Source: Paenibacillus sp. MAHUQ-63
GTDB lineage: Bacteria; Bacillota; Bacilli; Paenibacillales; NBRC-103111
Direction of reading: 5' to 3'
Length of the DNA stretch: 64,000 bases
NCBI RefSeq assembly: GCF_028765165.1
Contig: NZ_JARADB010000003.1
Span: forward strand, 1,560,042-1,624,041
Positions 36,601 through 44,712 of this stretch are shown here, in pieces. Both the position numbers and the translations under genes were made by a program. Below the pieces are notes generated by a model that saw nothing but the letters and a program-made list of their open reading frames with translations, had not been told where the DNA came from and did no database searches. Numbering within the stretch: position 1 is the first letter of the stretch; each line of letters opens with the position of its first letter.

Positions 36601-36715
36601 TACGTTAGTGATCGTCCCTTCCTTCTACTTGCCGCTCGCCCAGTGGCGGGATAAGCGCAAGCTCAAACGGCTGGCGGCGGAGCTTCCCCGCCAAGGTCAT
36701 TCAGCGTCACAATAG
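33608..36715 (+). CDS. RND-family efflux transporter (AcrB/SwrC-like)
   Basis: 1035 residues with the RND architecture: one N-terminal helix, a large extracytoplasmic loop, helices 2-6, a second loop, and helices 8-12. The proton-relay motif in helix 4 is present (LVIVLGILVDDAIVVNDNIE), and the internal duplication is clear (LMGFVSLAGIVVRNGIVLVEF). Exports drugs or amphiphiles such as lipopeptides; substrate unknown. It uses a TTG start at 33608 with AAGGAGGAG 6 bases upstream. Preceded by its adaptor, 44 bp away. Confidence 0.92.
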   Translation: MIAKLIKYQKITLLFFAVFVLMGTISFFTLSQRENPEITVSIATVSTVYPGASPEKVEQLVTKPLEEKIREMDAIKSIDSTSSTNVSFITVEMEPGVDNKRAWDTLRQKVQEAQSKLPAEAHQPEIFDDLAKTAAQIIHLTVPSSSELESLRPISLIWKDQIRAIAGVSDVQIVGLSDLEAKVILDKEKLESLQLPWTLVMQALTSAHDRTPIGNVSANKQDTYVQLTGEWQSAQDIGETVVYRSAAQGNSLKIQDVAQVGIGPEKTKEQVLYNGKPAIDVVIYPAKGQHIPSLQSRIDAKVAELQAQLPAHVTMVSLFTQKESVSKLFNELSREMLIGMAAVLLVCILGLAFGTSIIVAMAIPVSIALGFLPIGMTSIDLNQISIVALVIVLGILVDDAIVVNDNIERRLSLGDSPLDASLKGSQEVAISILTATIATAAAFFPLFFLKGNIGDFIRPIPVVVSLTLAASMAMSLTIVPIFRKWNGERSLRKGISAKNKMPGLLGKPIWHLSEQYEKWIRRLLRKPLLTGTIGLVIGTASYGLLPLLGVQYFPSAERSEFLVDVKMPVSADYKQTADMMASLSVWAAKQDGVLSVSAYAGRTTPKFYYAENDASGTRMGQLYVKVDESRTHTGKLVASWREQLRSLYPDIELLPRELEQGPPVGAPIALRISGSDLGELTSLSKQVQSMLKGIPGTDNVSDSIGEDTYTMNLRLDQEKARHYGITEKDLSATARLATDGIEVSKLQLGNENIPVTLFSETNGTPSAQTIGALLVPAQSGALYPIEQFIDLQPSRMITSVQHHNLVRTITVRSYTDGRLAADIVKDLEQQINQLHKPNGYTIEFAGENADRNDAFASIGKLSIIVVCLIYIIIAIQFYSLSVPFLVMLTVYLAMGGALIGLFVTGAPIGFMALMGFVSLAGIVVRNGIVLVEFIEEARHSGMALYDAIAESGRARLRPILMTSATAISGLLPMAIIGGSLWRPMAVVIISGLIISTLLTLVIVPSFYLPLAQWRDKRKLKRLAAELPRQGHSASQ

Positions 36716-36726
36716 CCGCTGCTTTC

Positions 36727-36757
36727 AGGCGTCTTCGCGTTCATCGCGGAGACGCCT
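36727..36757 (+). terminator. Hairpin after the RND gene
   Basis: AGGCGTCTTCGCG, 5-base loop, CGCGGAGACGCCT, then a short T-rich stretch (CCATTTGTTT). Weak T-run. Confidence 0.55.
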
Positions 36758-36829
36758 CCATTTGTTTAGGTATGGCGAATTCGGACAATCTGCGAATGAG
36801 CAATTGTTATTCTCTTCTCCAGCTGCCCA

Positions 36830-36874
36830 TTGACACCGGCAGCAATCTCCCTTAGAATTAGTACCAAGTACTAA
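36830..36874 (+). promoter_or_regulatory. Sigma-A promoter overlapped by a FapR-like operator
   Basis: TTGACA (36830-36835), 17-base spacer, TAGAAT (36853-36858), immediately overlapped by the perfect palindrome TTAGTACCAAGTACTAA (36858-36874), which resembles the FapR operator consensus. FapR represses fatty-acid genes and is released by malonyl-CoA. Confidence 0.75.
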
Positions 36875-36902
36875 TACCTGATAACAATAAGGAGAGATTT
36901 CC

Positions 36903-37892
36903 ATGCCCGCATCGACTCCCTTGCACGCCCGCATCACCGCTATCGGCAGCTACGTGCCCTCCCATATACTTACGAACGCTGATTTGCAGAAAATGGTTGA
37001 CACCAACGACGAATGGATCGTCCAACGCACCGGCATTCGCGAGCGACGGATCGCCGCGGCCGAGGAATTCACAAGCCATCTATGTATAGCAGCCGTTCAA
37101 AACATGCTGGACCGATACCCGCAATCGCTGGACGGCGTGGATCTGGTTATCGTCACAACGCATACGCCGGAGCTGCCGTCGACGCCGGTCGCCTGCCAAG
37201 TCCAGGCGCACTTCGAGCTCCCCGCTGCCGGCGCCTACGACCTGAACGCTACGTGTGCGGGATTTGCCTATGCCGTGCACACGGCAAGCGGACTTGTCGC
37301 GGCCGGCTTGCACCGCAAAGTTCTCGTTGTCGGCGGCGATTCCATGTCCAAAATCACGGACTACACCGACCGCTCGACCTGTATACTCTTCGGCGACGGC
37401 GCCGGGGCTGTCGTCGTGGAACGCGAAGACGAACATCCTGCCTTCCTTGCGCACCACGTCGGCTCGGACGGCTCCGGCGGCAAGCATGTGTACCGTTCGG
37501 GATTGGCCGCGAGATGGCAGGACATCCCGCTCACAGGCAACGGCAAGCTTGTCCAGAACGGACGCGAGGTGTACAAATTTGCCGTATCCACAGTTCCGCT
37601 AGGGGTAGAAAAACTGCTTGCGAAAAGCAACATGCAGCTTGATGATTTGGATTGGTTCATCCCCCATAGCGCTAACTTGCGGATGATTGATTCCATCTGT
37701 GAAAAGAGCGGCATTCCTTTTGACAAGGCGCTGTACAGCCTGGAGTACTACGGGAATACTTCTGCCGCTTCGATGCCGTTGGCGCTGGACCTTGGCATCA
37801 GAGAGGGCAAAGTTAAAGCTGGAGATACGCTTCTGTTATACGGCTTTGGCGGCGGCTTAACGCATGCAGGCTTGATTGTTCGTTGGGGATAA
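36903..37892 (+). CDS. fabH: FabH-type beta-ketoacyl-ACP synthase III
   Basis: 329 residues of the thiolase fold. The catalytic triad is complete: Cys in NATCAGFAYAV (about residue 116), His in WFIPHSANLRM (~255), Asn in YYGNTSAASMP (~285). It condenses an acyl-CoA primer with malonyl-ACP to start fatty-acid synthesis, in the cytoplasm. AAGGAG lies 8 bases before the ATG. It is monocistronic and preceded by a FapR-like operator, which supports a genuine lipid role over a natural-product KAS. Confidence 0.9.
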   Translation: MPASTPLHARITAIGSYVPSHILTNADLQKMVDTNDEWIVQRTGIRERRIAAAEEFTSHLCIAAVQNMLDRYPQSLDGVDLVIVTTHTPELPSTPVACQVQAHFELPAAGAYDLNATCAGFAYAVHTASGLVAAGLHRKVLVVGGDSMSKITDYTDRSTCILFGDGAGAVVVEREDEHPAFLAHHVGSDGSGGKHVYRSGLAARWQDIPLTGNGKLVQNGREVYKFAVSTVPLGVEKLLAKSNMQLDDLDWFIPHSANLRMIDSICEKSGIPFDKALYSLEYYGNTSAASMPLALDLGIREGKVKAGDTLLLYGFGGGLTHAGLIVRWG

Positions 37893-37909
37893 CTAGGCAA
37901 AAGATAAGC

Positions 37910-39709
37910 TTATAGCCTGCACAGCGTTTCAAAAGCGTCAATGACCATCGGATATTTTCCCATTTGACTGATTCTATATTTCTCCTCTTGAATCTTCGAA
38001 TAGGACGGGTCATCGGGAAGGAGCAGCTTCGTCACTTCCATTTTATGGGCCAGCCGATAGCTGGCTCTTTCCAGAAGAGTTACGAACGTTTGTTTAAAAA
38101 GTCCGAACTCCCGCGCATTTTCATAACAAAGTGCTTTGTACTGCGTGAGAATTTGGTTTAGCTGGTATAATGTTTTCGCATGGGGAACTAAATTAAGCGC
38201 AAAGATTTGCACATCAATGACGCTATGCTTCATTTGGAATTTGTAAAAATTAAGATTCGCTTCTTCTCCAATCGAGGCGGAAATCGGATGCTCCTGGTGG
38301 TACGTAACCATTTTGCCCAGATTGACAAACTGCGCCCCCATTTTAAACAAGCGATAGCCCATTTCCACGTCATCCCAGCCGTAGCCGTCCCACTCCTCAA
38401 AAAAACCTGCCTGCCCAAGAAAGCTTCTCCGCAAGGAAATGTTCCCGGTGTAGAAGAAAATCCAGGGAAACATGAACCCGGACAATTGGTCTCCATAATG
38501 CTGGAGAACTTCCTTCTCGTAATATTCCTCATGCGGCTTCAGAAAAGATAACGAATTCAGCAATTGTACATTTTCTAAATCTTCTTTATTCAAAAGCGGA
38601 GTGATCTGGGGGCTGGTTGCATATTTGCGCCATCTCTTCGAGTATTCCTGCTTGCACTTACTCATGATAGCCTTGATATGCTCGAATTGCCCGCTGCTAA
38701 ACCCAGGATGAATCAGTGAGTACACTCCTCGCAAATGTATAGTCCCTATTGCGATGTACCGGTCGCGTGCTTGATGAGCCTGCACATGCTGCTCAATAAA
38801 GTCCGGACCGACAAGCACTTCGGCGTCTAAGAAAATAATGACTTTCCCGTTCGCTGCCCGGATGCCCATATTTCTGGACCGGGGTCTGCCCACATTTTTT
38901 TCACATTTTATATATTTAAATACAAAAGGGAATTCATTCTTCTGTACGATAGACGGTGTGGAGTCATCGGATGCATTGTCCACCATAATAACTTCTACCT
39001 TAGAGAGGTCAAAGGTCTGCTTTTGCAGTGAAAATAAAGTAAGCAAATTGTAGGGATAACGGTTATAGGAAGGCAGCACGAGGCTGACCTCCATGGTTCT
39101 TTTCAACCCCTGATGTACGAGCAGATTGGTCTTGTGATTCGAATACCAATACAATCCAATTTCATTCCCGGATAGCGAGGAATGCATACTGCTGCTAATT
39201 TGCCCGTGCGTTCTCGCGTGATTCCAAACTCTTAGCTCCTTCATCTCGCCTTGAAAACAACCATATGGGGAAAGACCTCCCAAAACAAGTGACGGGTAGA
39301 TCATGCCCTTGATGCTTGGCTGACCTTTTTTGGCCAATCGTCCGTTCACATACAGAGAAGGCACCTTATCTTGATAGACTAAGGCCACATGCGCCCATTG
39401 GTTGATGGAAACAGGATAAACAAGGACAGCAGGCAAATGGTCAATGGTATGTTCGTAGACCGAAATGCCATTCACCCCGATGGAAATGCCAATACCGGCC
39501 TCGTCGCTATGCTCGCCGCAGGCCGGTCCGATAATGTAAGCCTGTCCTGTGTTTCCGTATATGCCATACGATGCCTCTGCGCCCAGGTGAATTCCCGCCC
39601 CGGCCGGCTTCACCCAAAACTCGTAAGTAAAGGAATTGGGCAGTGCTCTAATCATATTCTGAATCGTCAGCGATTCATTCCCAGAGAAAGATATCGGTTC
39701 ATGCAGCAT
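37910..39709 (-). CDS. LamG-like domain fused to a GT2 glycosyltransferase
   Basis: 599 residues. Residues ~1-165 are a concanavalin/LamG-like beta-sandwich (SFTYEFWVKPAGAG, WAHVALVYQDKVPSLYVNGR, GEMKELRVWNHARTHGQI), a domain normally found in extracellular carbohydrate-binding proteins. Residues ~180-470 are a GT-A-fold GT2 transferase (VSLVLPSYNRYPYNLLTL, VIMVDNASDDSTPSI, IFLDAEV, the DxD-like metal site). The last ~120 residues are helical. The fusion suggests a sugar transferase that binds its glycan acceptor. Preceded by AAAGGGTG. Nearest neighbours are GT2 and sulfotransferase genes on the same strand. Confidence 0.85.
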   Translation of the reverse strand: MLHEPISFSGNESLTIQNMIRALPNSFTYEFWVKPAGAGIHLGAEASYGIYGNTGQAYIIGPACGEHSDEAGIGISIGVNGISVYEHTIDHLPAVLVYPVSINQWAHVALVYQDKVPSLYVNGRLAKKGQPSIKGMIYPSLVLGGLSPYGCFQGEMKELRVWNHARTHGQISSSMHSSLSGNEIGLYWYSNHKTNLLVHQGLKRTMEVSLVLPSYNRYPYNLLTLFSLQKQTFDLSKVEVIMVDNASDDSTPSIVQKNEFPFVFKYIKCEKNVGRPRSRNMGIRAANGKVIIFLDAEVLVGPDFIEQHVQAHQARDRYIAIGTIHLRGVYSLIHPGFSSGQFEHIKAIMSKCKQEYSKRWRKYATSPQITPLLNKEDLENVQLLNSLSFLKPHEEYYEKEVLQHYGDQLSGFMFPWIFFYTGNISLRRSFLGQAGFFEEWDGYGWDDVEMGYRLFKMGAQFVNLGKMVTYHQEHPISASIGEEANLNFYKFQMKHSVIDVQIFALNLVPHAKTLYQLNQILTQYKALCYENAREFGLFKQTFVTLLERASYRLAHKMEVTKLLLPDDPSYSKIQEEKYRISQMGKYPMVIDAFETLCRL

Positions 39710-39745
39710 GCAGGATTCACCCTTTCTAGCTAACAGGAGCTTACC

Positions 39746-40468
39746 TTACCTCACTTCATTAATTAGACGTTCGAGACTTCCTTTATACTTTTCGTTGACC
39801 GATTGAATTTCGATCCATTGTTCCTTGCTATGCACGACACTCCCCATTGCATCATGCACACGGTAAAGGGTCAGCGATTCAGGAAGCGAATGAAACGTAT
39901 AGAAGTGCGCAGCCCTCTTCCAATAATCAAAATCGTGTGTAAACGGAAGGGCTTCATCGAAGAGCCCGACCTTCTGGAACACGTCCATTCTCATCATGAT
40001 CGTCGAACCGTTCACAGGACAGCTGTTCACCAAATGCTTTAGAAAGTAGAGCCGGTCTTCAAAATGCAGGCCAACATTCATCCTTGTGATGTGGTCGTTT
40101 CCGTCGATAAGATGAAAATTCGTGTAGCTGACCGAGGCATTTTTACGCAGCATAAAGTTGACCTGCTTTTCAACTTTTGTAAGATCATATACATCGTCAG
40201 AACTCAACCACGCGAACAACTCGCCAGTTGCCCGCCGAATCCCCGCATTCAAGGCTGTCGCCGTTCCGCCGTTTGGTTTCTCCACATAAACGATTCGAGA
40301 TAAGTACGGCTTTACAAGATCGGTATGCTTGGTGGAGCCATCACTGACGACAATCAGTTCGATATGCGGATAGGATTGCTGCAGGACGCTTTGAATCGCC
40401 CGCTCTACATAAGGACAATTATAAAAAGGCATCACGACAGATACTTTCGGCACGTTACGCTTATCCAT
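39746..40468 (-). CDS. GT2-family glycosyltransferase
   Basis: 240 residues, a compact GT-A domain: KVSVVMPFYNCPYVERAIQS, ELIVVSDGSTKHTD, TALNAGIRRATGELFAWLSS followed by DD (the DxD-type metal site). A close paralogue lies at 43798-44511, with the same NAGIRRA and WLSSDDVYD/LYD segments. Probably adds a sugar to a surface glycan; specificity unknown. GGGGGGAG precedes the ATG. It ends 36 bases before the LamG-GT2 start. Confidence 0.87.
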   Translation of the reverse strand: MDKRNVPKVSVVMPFYNCPYVERAIQSVLQQSYPHIELIVVSDGSTKHTDLVKPYLSRIVYVEKPNGGTATALNAGIRRATGELFAWLSSDDVYDLTKVEKQVNFMLRKNASVSYTNFHLIDGNDHITRMNVGLHFEDRLYFLKHLVNSCPVNGSTIMMRMDVFQKVGLFDEALPFTHDFDYWKRAAHFYTFHSLPESLTLYRVHDAMGSVVHSKEQWIEIQSVNEKYKGSLERLINEVR

Positions 40469-40480
40469 GAGCTCCCCCCA

Positions 40481-41230
40481 TCACCAATCCTTATTCTTGG
40501 CCTGCCCTAATTCAATCAGCAAATCTCCTGCCACTTCTTTAAATGCATCCTTGATTTCGTTATCAAATGCTTTCTCCCACCCCCCGATTCTGCCCTCTCG
40601 AAAAGTAGGTGAACCTGATGGATTGATGTTACCCTCCATTCGATCCACCATCTGCTCAATGGATATCGGAGGCGTGCGTCCTTCCCACAAATATTCAGCT
40701 ATTTTCTTGATCGTCGCTCTACGGGATGCTTGAGACCGCATCAAGTCTTCGTAGGTAACCGTACATACCCCAGGTTCATCCATCCAGCCCAGGAACAAGC
40801 GATAATAGTCCGCAAGATGGGGATAGTCGATCTCAGGAATACCGTAAATAATTTGCATGTAACTTTCTTTCAATGGGAGGTTTGGATCTGCAAATGAAAA
40901 CGGATAGGGGATGGTTCGGACAAAATGAACAAAAGAAACGAGGATATCACGCAAATCTCTGAGCATAAAAATTTGCTTCATCTGCAATTGACGAAACATG
41001 GCGGCCCACTCCGGCATATGGTAGATATGTCCTGTAATCATTTCATTGTCCGCGGCGCCGCGTAATACTTGATAATGCGTCTGAACCTGTTTGGCTGTTC
41101 CTTCGTACATATGTTTGTTTTCATCGTGTGTAACATCGGGGATTCCTAAGAGGATCTGCAACAATAAATGGGTTCCGCTTTTGGGTATCGTATTTTGAAA
41201 GAAACCAGGAAGCTTTGAAGGTACGGTCAT
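40481..41230 (-). CDS. Sulfotransferase-domain protein
   Basis: About 249 residues. The 5' PAPS-binding loop reads NTIPKSGTHLLLQIL near the N-terminus, and a 3' phosphate-binding-like strand/helix FMLRDLRDILVSFVHF follows, both typical of carbohydrate sulfotransferases. It should move sulfate from PAPS to a sugar or tyrosine. The frame is open to 41275, but ATG 41230 (MTVPSKLPG) has GGGGAG 7 bases upstream. Its likely partner, APS kinase, lies 1.9 kb away on the other strand. Confidence 0.82.
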   Translation of the reverse strand: MTVPSKLPGFFQNTIPKSGTHLLLQILLGIPDVTHDENKHMYEGTAKQVQTHYQVLRGAADNEMITGHIYHMPEWAAMFRQLQMKQIFMLRDLRDILVSFVHFVRTIPYPFSFADPNLPLKESYMQIIYGIPEIDYPHLADYYRLFLGWMDEPGVCTVTYEDLMRSQASRRATIKKIAEYLWEGRTPPISIEQMVDRMEGNINPSGSPTFREGRIGGWEKAFDNEIKDAFKEVAGDLLIELGQAKNKDW

Positions 41231-41449
41231 AGAAGAACTCCCCTCTCTATTTTCACTACAATTTCTGATATACAAAACTTATCGTCATTATACTCAAAAT
41301 GGAATAAATTGGATTGTATAAGGACCTATTTTTACTCAAAAAATCAAGACAACTCAGCAAGCTGTTTCTCAGGACTACAAATACCTTCCGTGTTTATACC
41401 CTTTTTATGTAAAATATGTAACTTGCACAGTCAATCTATTAATCCCCTA

Positions 41450-41458
41450 CATAAGTTA
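41450..41458 (+). promoter_or_regulatory. Sigma-K-like -10 element
   Basis: CATAAGTTA fits the sigma-K -10 consensus CATANNNTA, 58 bases before the 41516 ATG. A -35 AC at normal distance is not clear, so this is a weak prediction. Confidence 0.35.
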
Positions 41459-41515
41459 AGAGTATCATCATAGAGTTATCTTTATGGTGAATGTTAGTGG
41501 AGAGGGGGATTCACC

Positions 41516-41923
41516 ATGGCCAAGCAAATTGTTGATGCTTTTCAAAGTATTCCATCTACCTCAACAGGTTCGATTAGCAGACCAATTCCGGCAGCGCCCA
41601 GCAGTATTATCTTAGCCGATTTTGGTCTTACGTTCGGAGCTAATACGAGTGTATATTTAAGTGCCACTGTTGGATATGCGGCGACTCTTGGATTACCGGA
41701 TGTAACATTTCGTATCGTCAGAGACACATTACCGATATTCACGATCACTTCAAGCAATTTAACATTATTGGAGCAAGGAAATCTTTCTTTTAATACAGTG
41801 GATATTAACCCGCCAGCGGGCAGCCACAATTACCGTTTAATTGCTGATGTCTCATCTGCCTTAACGATTGCTACTGTCATAGGCCCTGTTGCTATCAGCG
41901 GCATTGCAATTGCCACAGTATAA
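41516..41923 (+). CDS. Small beta-rich protein, candidate spore-surface/acceptor protein
   Basis: 135 residues, no Cys, no classical signal peptide, very rich in Ser, Thr, Ile and Ala. After a Ser/Thr/Pro-rich start (QSIPSTSTGSISRPIPAAPS) comes a run of alternating hydrophobic strands (ADFGLTFGANTSVYLSATVG, TFRIVRDTLPIFTIT), suggesting a jelly-roll or beta-sandwich such as those of exosporium or crust proteins. I do not recognise the exact family. It is flanked by glycosyltransferase, sulfotransferase and APS kinase genes, so the Ser/Thr-rich part could be a glycosylation substrate. Strong GAGAGGGGG ribosome site and its own terminator. Confidence 0.7.
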   Translation: MAKQIVDAFQSIPSTSTGSISRPIPAAPSSIILADFGLTFGANTSVYLSATVGYAATLGLPDVTFRIVRDTLPIFTITSSNLTLLEQGNLSFNTVDINPPAGSHNYRLIADVSSALTIATVIGPVAISGIAIATV

Positions 41924-41927
41924 CCCA

Positions 41928-41962
41928 AAGACCTGGCCACCGGGCCAGGTCTTGATTTGTGT
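41928..41962 (+). terminator. Terminator of the small beta-rich protein gene
   Basis: AAGACCTGGCC (41928-41938), loop ACCG, GGCCAGGTCTT (41943-41953), then GATTTGTG. Confidence 0.75.
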
Positions 41963-42011
41963 AAACTTTTTCTTATCCGAACAACCGTCCACTCCTACCA
42001 ACAAACTTAGT

Positions 42012-42020
42012 CATAAGATA
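42012..42020 (+). promoter_or_regulatory. Sigma-K-like -10 element
   Basis: CATAAGATA, an exact match to CATANNNTA, 35 bases before the GT4 start. The -35 is unclear. Consistent with late mother-cell expression. Confidence 0.4.
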
Positions 42021-42055
42021 TCTAACATCTGATTGTCTGGGAAGGAGACCGTACA

Positions 42056-43096
42056 TTGAAATTTACATTCCCTATTATAACTTTATCTATGGGGGGAGCT
42101 CAGCGTATGCTAGCTGAACTCGTCAATGGTTTAGTAGAGAGAGGGCATGAAGTCACGATTCTAATGCCGCGTTGCGGCATTATTGAATACGCGATAAAGG
42201 CGAAAATCATTCGTACCCGCCAGCTCGATTATATTGACGTGGATGAGTTTCCAAAAAGCGACTTCATTATTTCAAACTATTACACCATCGTTTCCGGTTC
42301 TCAGGTCGCCAGCGAGCAAGGGAAAGGCGTGCATATCCGGTTAAGCCTTTGCTATGAGCCTGCTTTTCTCCCTAATAATGATATCACTTTCCGTACTTAT
42401 CATTTAACGAGACATCTCCTTGTTCTCTCAGCTTGGCAGCAGCAATTGATTGCTCTAAACCATGGCGTTATGGGTCAAATCGTTCCGGTTGGCATCAGTT
42501 CGGCCTTCCGCAATGAACATATCCGTGAGCGCCACAGCAAACTGCACATATCCGCTATCCTGCGAAGACCTGAATGGGGGCATGTGTGGCATCGGGAACA
42601 AGACTATTTGCTCTACCATCTCCAAATTATCAAAGAGCAGTACCCGGATATTTCGATTAACATTTTCACTCCGCCTTATGAATATTCAACCTCTCCCTAC
42701 CTGCAATCGTTAAAAAAACAATATGATTTTCGTTTCCTGCAGCCTGTCGATGATAAAGCGATGAGCCGGCACTATAGTGAAGCGGACATTTTCGTCAGCT
42801 CCTCCACGTATGACACCGCTCAAATTCCCGGGTTAGAAGCCATGAGATGCGGTGCAGCTCTTGTTACCACCTATGCCGGCGGTAATATGGATTATTGCCG
42901 ACACGGAGATAACTGTCTGCTTTCGTACCGGTATGAGAACAATCTTTCCCACAATATCCGGCAGTTGATTGAGAACCCGGCACTACGTAAGAAACTCGCT
43001 GCCGCCGGGGAAGCAGAGGCCGCCAAATGGACATGGAAGCGAAGTCTGGATAAATTCGAAGATGCCATCCATGCCATTACAGGCAAAAGAATGTAA
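42056..43096 (+). CDS. GT4-family glycosyltransferase
   Basis: 346 residues, GT-B fold. N-terminal SMGGAQRMLAELVNGLVERGH and a C-terminal nucleotide-sugar site (SEADIFVSSSTYDTAQIPGLEAMRCG) with the conserved E-x7-E-type spacing of GT4 proteins. Starts with TTG at 42056, AAGGAGA 7 bases upstream. Followed 27 bases later by APS kinase, so the two probably form one operon. Confidence 0.87.
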   Translation: MKFTFPIITLSMGGAQRMLAELVNGLVERGHEVTILMPRCGIIEYAIKAKIIRTRQLDYIDVDEFPKSDFIISNYYTIVSGSQVASEQGKGVHIRLSLCYEPAFLPNNDITFRTYHLTRHLLVLSAWQQQLIALNHGVMGQIVPVGISSAFRNEHIRERHSKLHISAILRRPEWGHVWHREQDYLLYHLQIIKEQYPDISINIFTPPYEYSTSPYLQSLKKQYDFRFLQPVDDKAMSRHYSEADIFVSSSTYDTAQIPGLEAMRCGAALVTTYAGGNMDYCRHGDNCLLSYRYENNLSHNIRQLIENPALRKKLAAAGEAEAAKWTWKRSLDKFEDAIHAITGKRM

Positions 43097-43123
43097 CCAC
43101 AATGAATGAAAGAAGGTGCAAAG

Positions 43124-43729
43124 GTGAATAATCGGCATATTAAACGGCAGCCCTCTACCATTACGCTGAACGACCGCCAGCTCATGAATGGCCACAAAAG
43201 CTGCGTGCTGTGGTTCACTGGCTTATCGGGCGCCGGAAAATCTTCTTTGGCTTACGAACTGGAAAGCATCCTATTTCAACTTGGAGTTCGTACTTATGTA
43301 TTAGATGGCGACAATCTGCGTCATGGCGTAAACGGAAATCTCGGATTCTCCGCTGAAGATCGGAGTGAAAACATTCGCCGGACCGCAGAGATCGCCAAAC
43401 TCATGGTCGATGCAGGAATGATCACGCTTGTCGCTCTCATTTCACCCTATCGGGTCGATCGGGATATGGCCAGATCTTTATTCGCCCCCGGTGAATTTAT
43501 GGAGGTTTACGTAGATTGCCCTTTGCATGTGTGCGAACAGCGGGATCCGAAGGGGCTCTATGTGAAAGCAAGGTCCGGTTCCATTTCCGAATTCACTGGC
43601 ATTTCGGCCCCTTATGAACCGCCGCTCCAACCGGAGATCGTTATCGCCTCGCACCAACAGCCCCTTGGGGAATCTACATCCTCCATACTTGATTATTTAG
43701 TAGCCCATCAAATCATTTCCCATTCCTAA
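43124..43729 (+). CDS. cysC: Adenylylsulfate (APS) kinase
   Basis: About 201 residues. P-loop GLSGAGKSSLA, the DGDNLRHGVNGNLGFS segment that binds APS, ENIRRTAEIAKLM, and the Lys/Arg-rich RDPKGLYVKAR, all of the CysC family. It phosphorylates APS to PAPS, the sulfate donor. The ATG at 43106 has no ribosome site; the in-frame GTG at 43124 has AGAAGG 7 bases upstream. No ATP sulfurylase or PAPS reductase is nearby, so the product is more likely used by the adjacent sulfotransferase than for cysteine synthesis. Confidence 0.9.
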   Translation: MNNRHIKRQPSTITLNDRQLMNGHKSCVLWFTGLSGAGKSSLAYELESILFQLGVRTYVLDGDNLRHGVNGNLGFSAEDRSENIRRTAEIAKLMVDAGMITLVALISPYRVDRDMARSLFAPGEFMEVYVDCPLHVCEQRDPKGLYVKARSGSISEFTGISAPYEPPLQPEIVIASHQQPLGESTSSILDYLVAHQIISHS

Positions 43730-43732
43730 TAG

Positions 43733-43800
43733 AAAAACCATCCCAGTCATGATGGCAATTACTCACGGATCCCTCATGAGACTTGGATGGTTTTTTTTTA
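43733..43800. terminator. Terminator between cysC and the convergent GT2 gene
   Basis: AAAAACCATCCCAGTC ... GACTTGGATGGTTTTTTTT, a long imperfect stem with a T8 run on the plus side and an A-rich left side. Confidence 0.8.
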
Positions 43801-44511
43801 TTTGTGGAGCAGCGCCTCTAACGATTTTCTATAGTTGTACTGAACCTGATAAATTTCTTTTGTGATGGACCCGGCGTATTTCTGACTCCCCATCTCTGCA
43901 TGAACGCGGTATGATACCAGCGGTTCATCCAAGTAATAGAAGTCATATTTATGCAGGAGTCTCATCCACATATCATAATCCTGGGTGTATTTCAGACTTT
44001 CGTTGAAAAAACCGACTTCCTTCCATACATTCATGTCCAGCATCACGGTACAGCCGTTAATAAAGCATCCTCTTAGCATCATTTTGATAAATTGATCCCT
44101 CTCCGGATACGTGATCCCTGCCTTTCCTCCCATTACTCTGCAGTTGTTAGAATCAATATGATAGTAAGCGCCATAGCTAGCCGACGCCCCGCGTTCCTGC
44201 ATGAAAGCAACCTGCTTGGCTACTTTATCAGGATCATAGAGATCGTCTGAGCTAAGCCAGGTGAAGTACTTGCCGGCGGCCCGCCTGATCCCTGCATTGA
44301 GAGCGCTGCCCGTCCCTCCATTCCTTTTCGATACATAGACGATTCTCCCAAAGTAAGGACTGACTTTATCCAGATATTTAGTAGAACCATCATTCACCAC
44401 GATGACCTCGATATGGGGGTAGCTTTGCCCAAGCGCACTCTCTATCGCTTGATTCACATAAGCACAGTTATAGAAAGGAATAACGATCGACACAAGCGGA
44501 TCCTGATTCAC
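43798..44511 (-). CDS. GT2-family glycosyltransferase
   Basis: About 237 residues, GT-A domain with PLVSIVIPFYNCAYVNQAIE, VIVVNDGSTKYLD, and YFTWLSSDDLYD carrying the metal site. A paralogue of the 39746-40468 gene. The start is the GTG at 44511 (MNQDPLVS), 8 bases after AAGGAGG; the ATG at 44532 would place that ribosome site inside the coding region. Confidence 0.85.
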   Translation of the reverse strand: MNQDPLVSIVIPFYNCAYVNQAIESALGQSYPHIEVIVVNDGSTKYLDKVSPYFGRIVYVSKRNGGTGSALNAGIRRAAGKYFTWLSSDDLYDPDKVAKQVAFMQERGASASYGAYYHIDSNNCRVMGGKAGITYPERDQFIKMMLRGCFINGCTVMLDMNVWKEVGFFNESLKYTQDYDMWMRLLHKYDFYYLDEPLVSYRVHAEMGSQKYAGSITKEIYQVQYNYRKSLEALLHK

Positions 44512-44712
44512 AAGCTTTACCTCCTTACCCATTTGCTAGATTCATCCTCCCCGTACAAGGAAGATCTTTACTATGTTATTTCCACGAACTCCTAAATGTT
44601 CCTTGAAACATCATTCCAACCCATTTATTGGTTAAAATAGGGTCGAGTCCACAACAAAACTTCTAACTGCGAATAGATTGCTATTATATGTTAAAAAGGA
44701 GTGAATCCGTTC

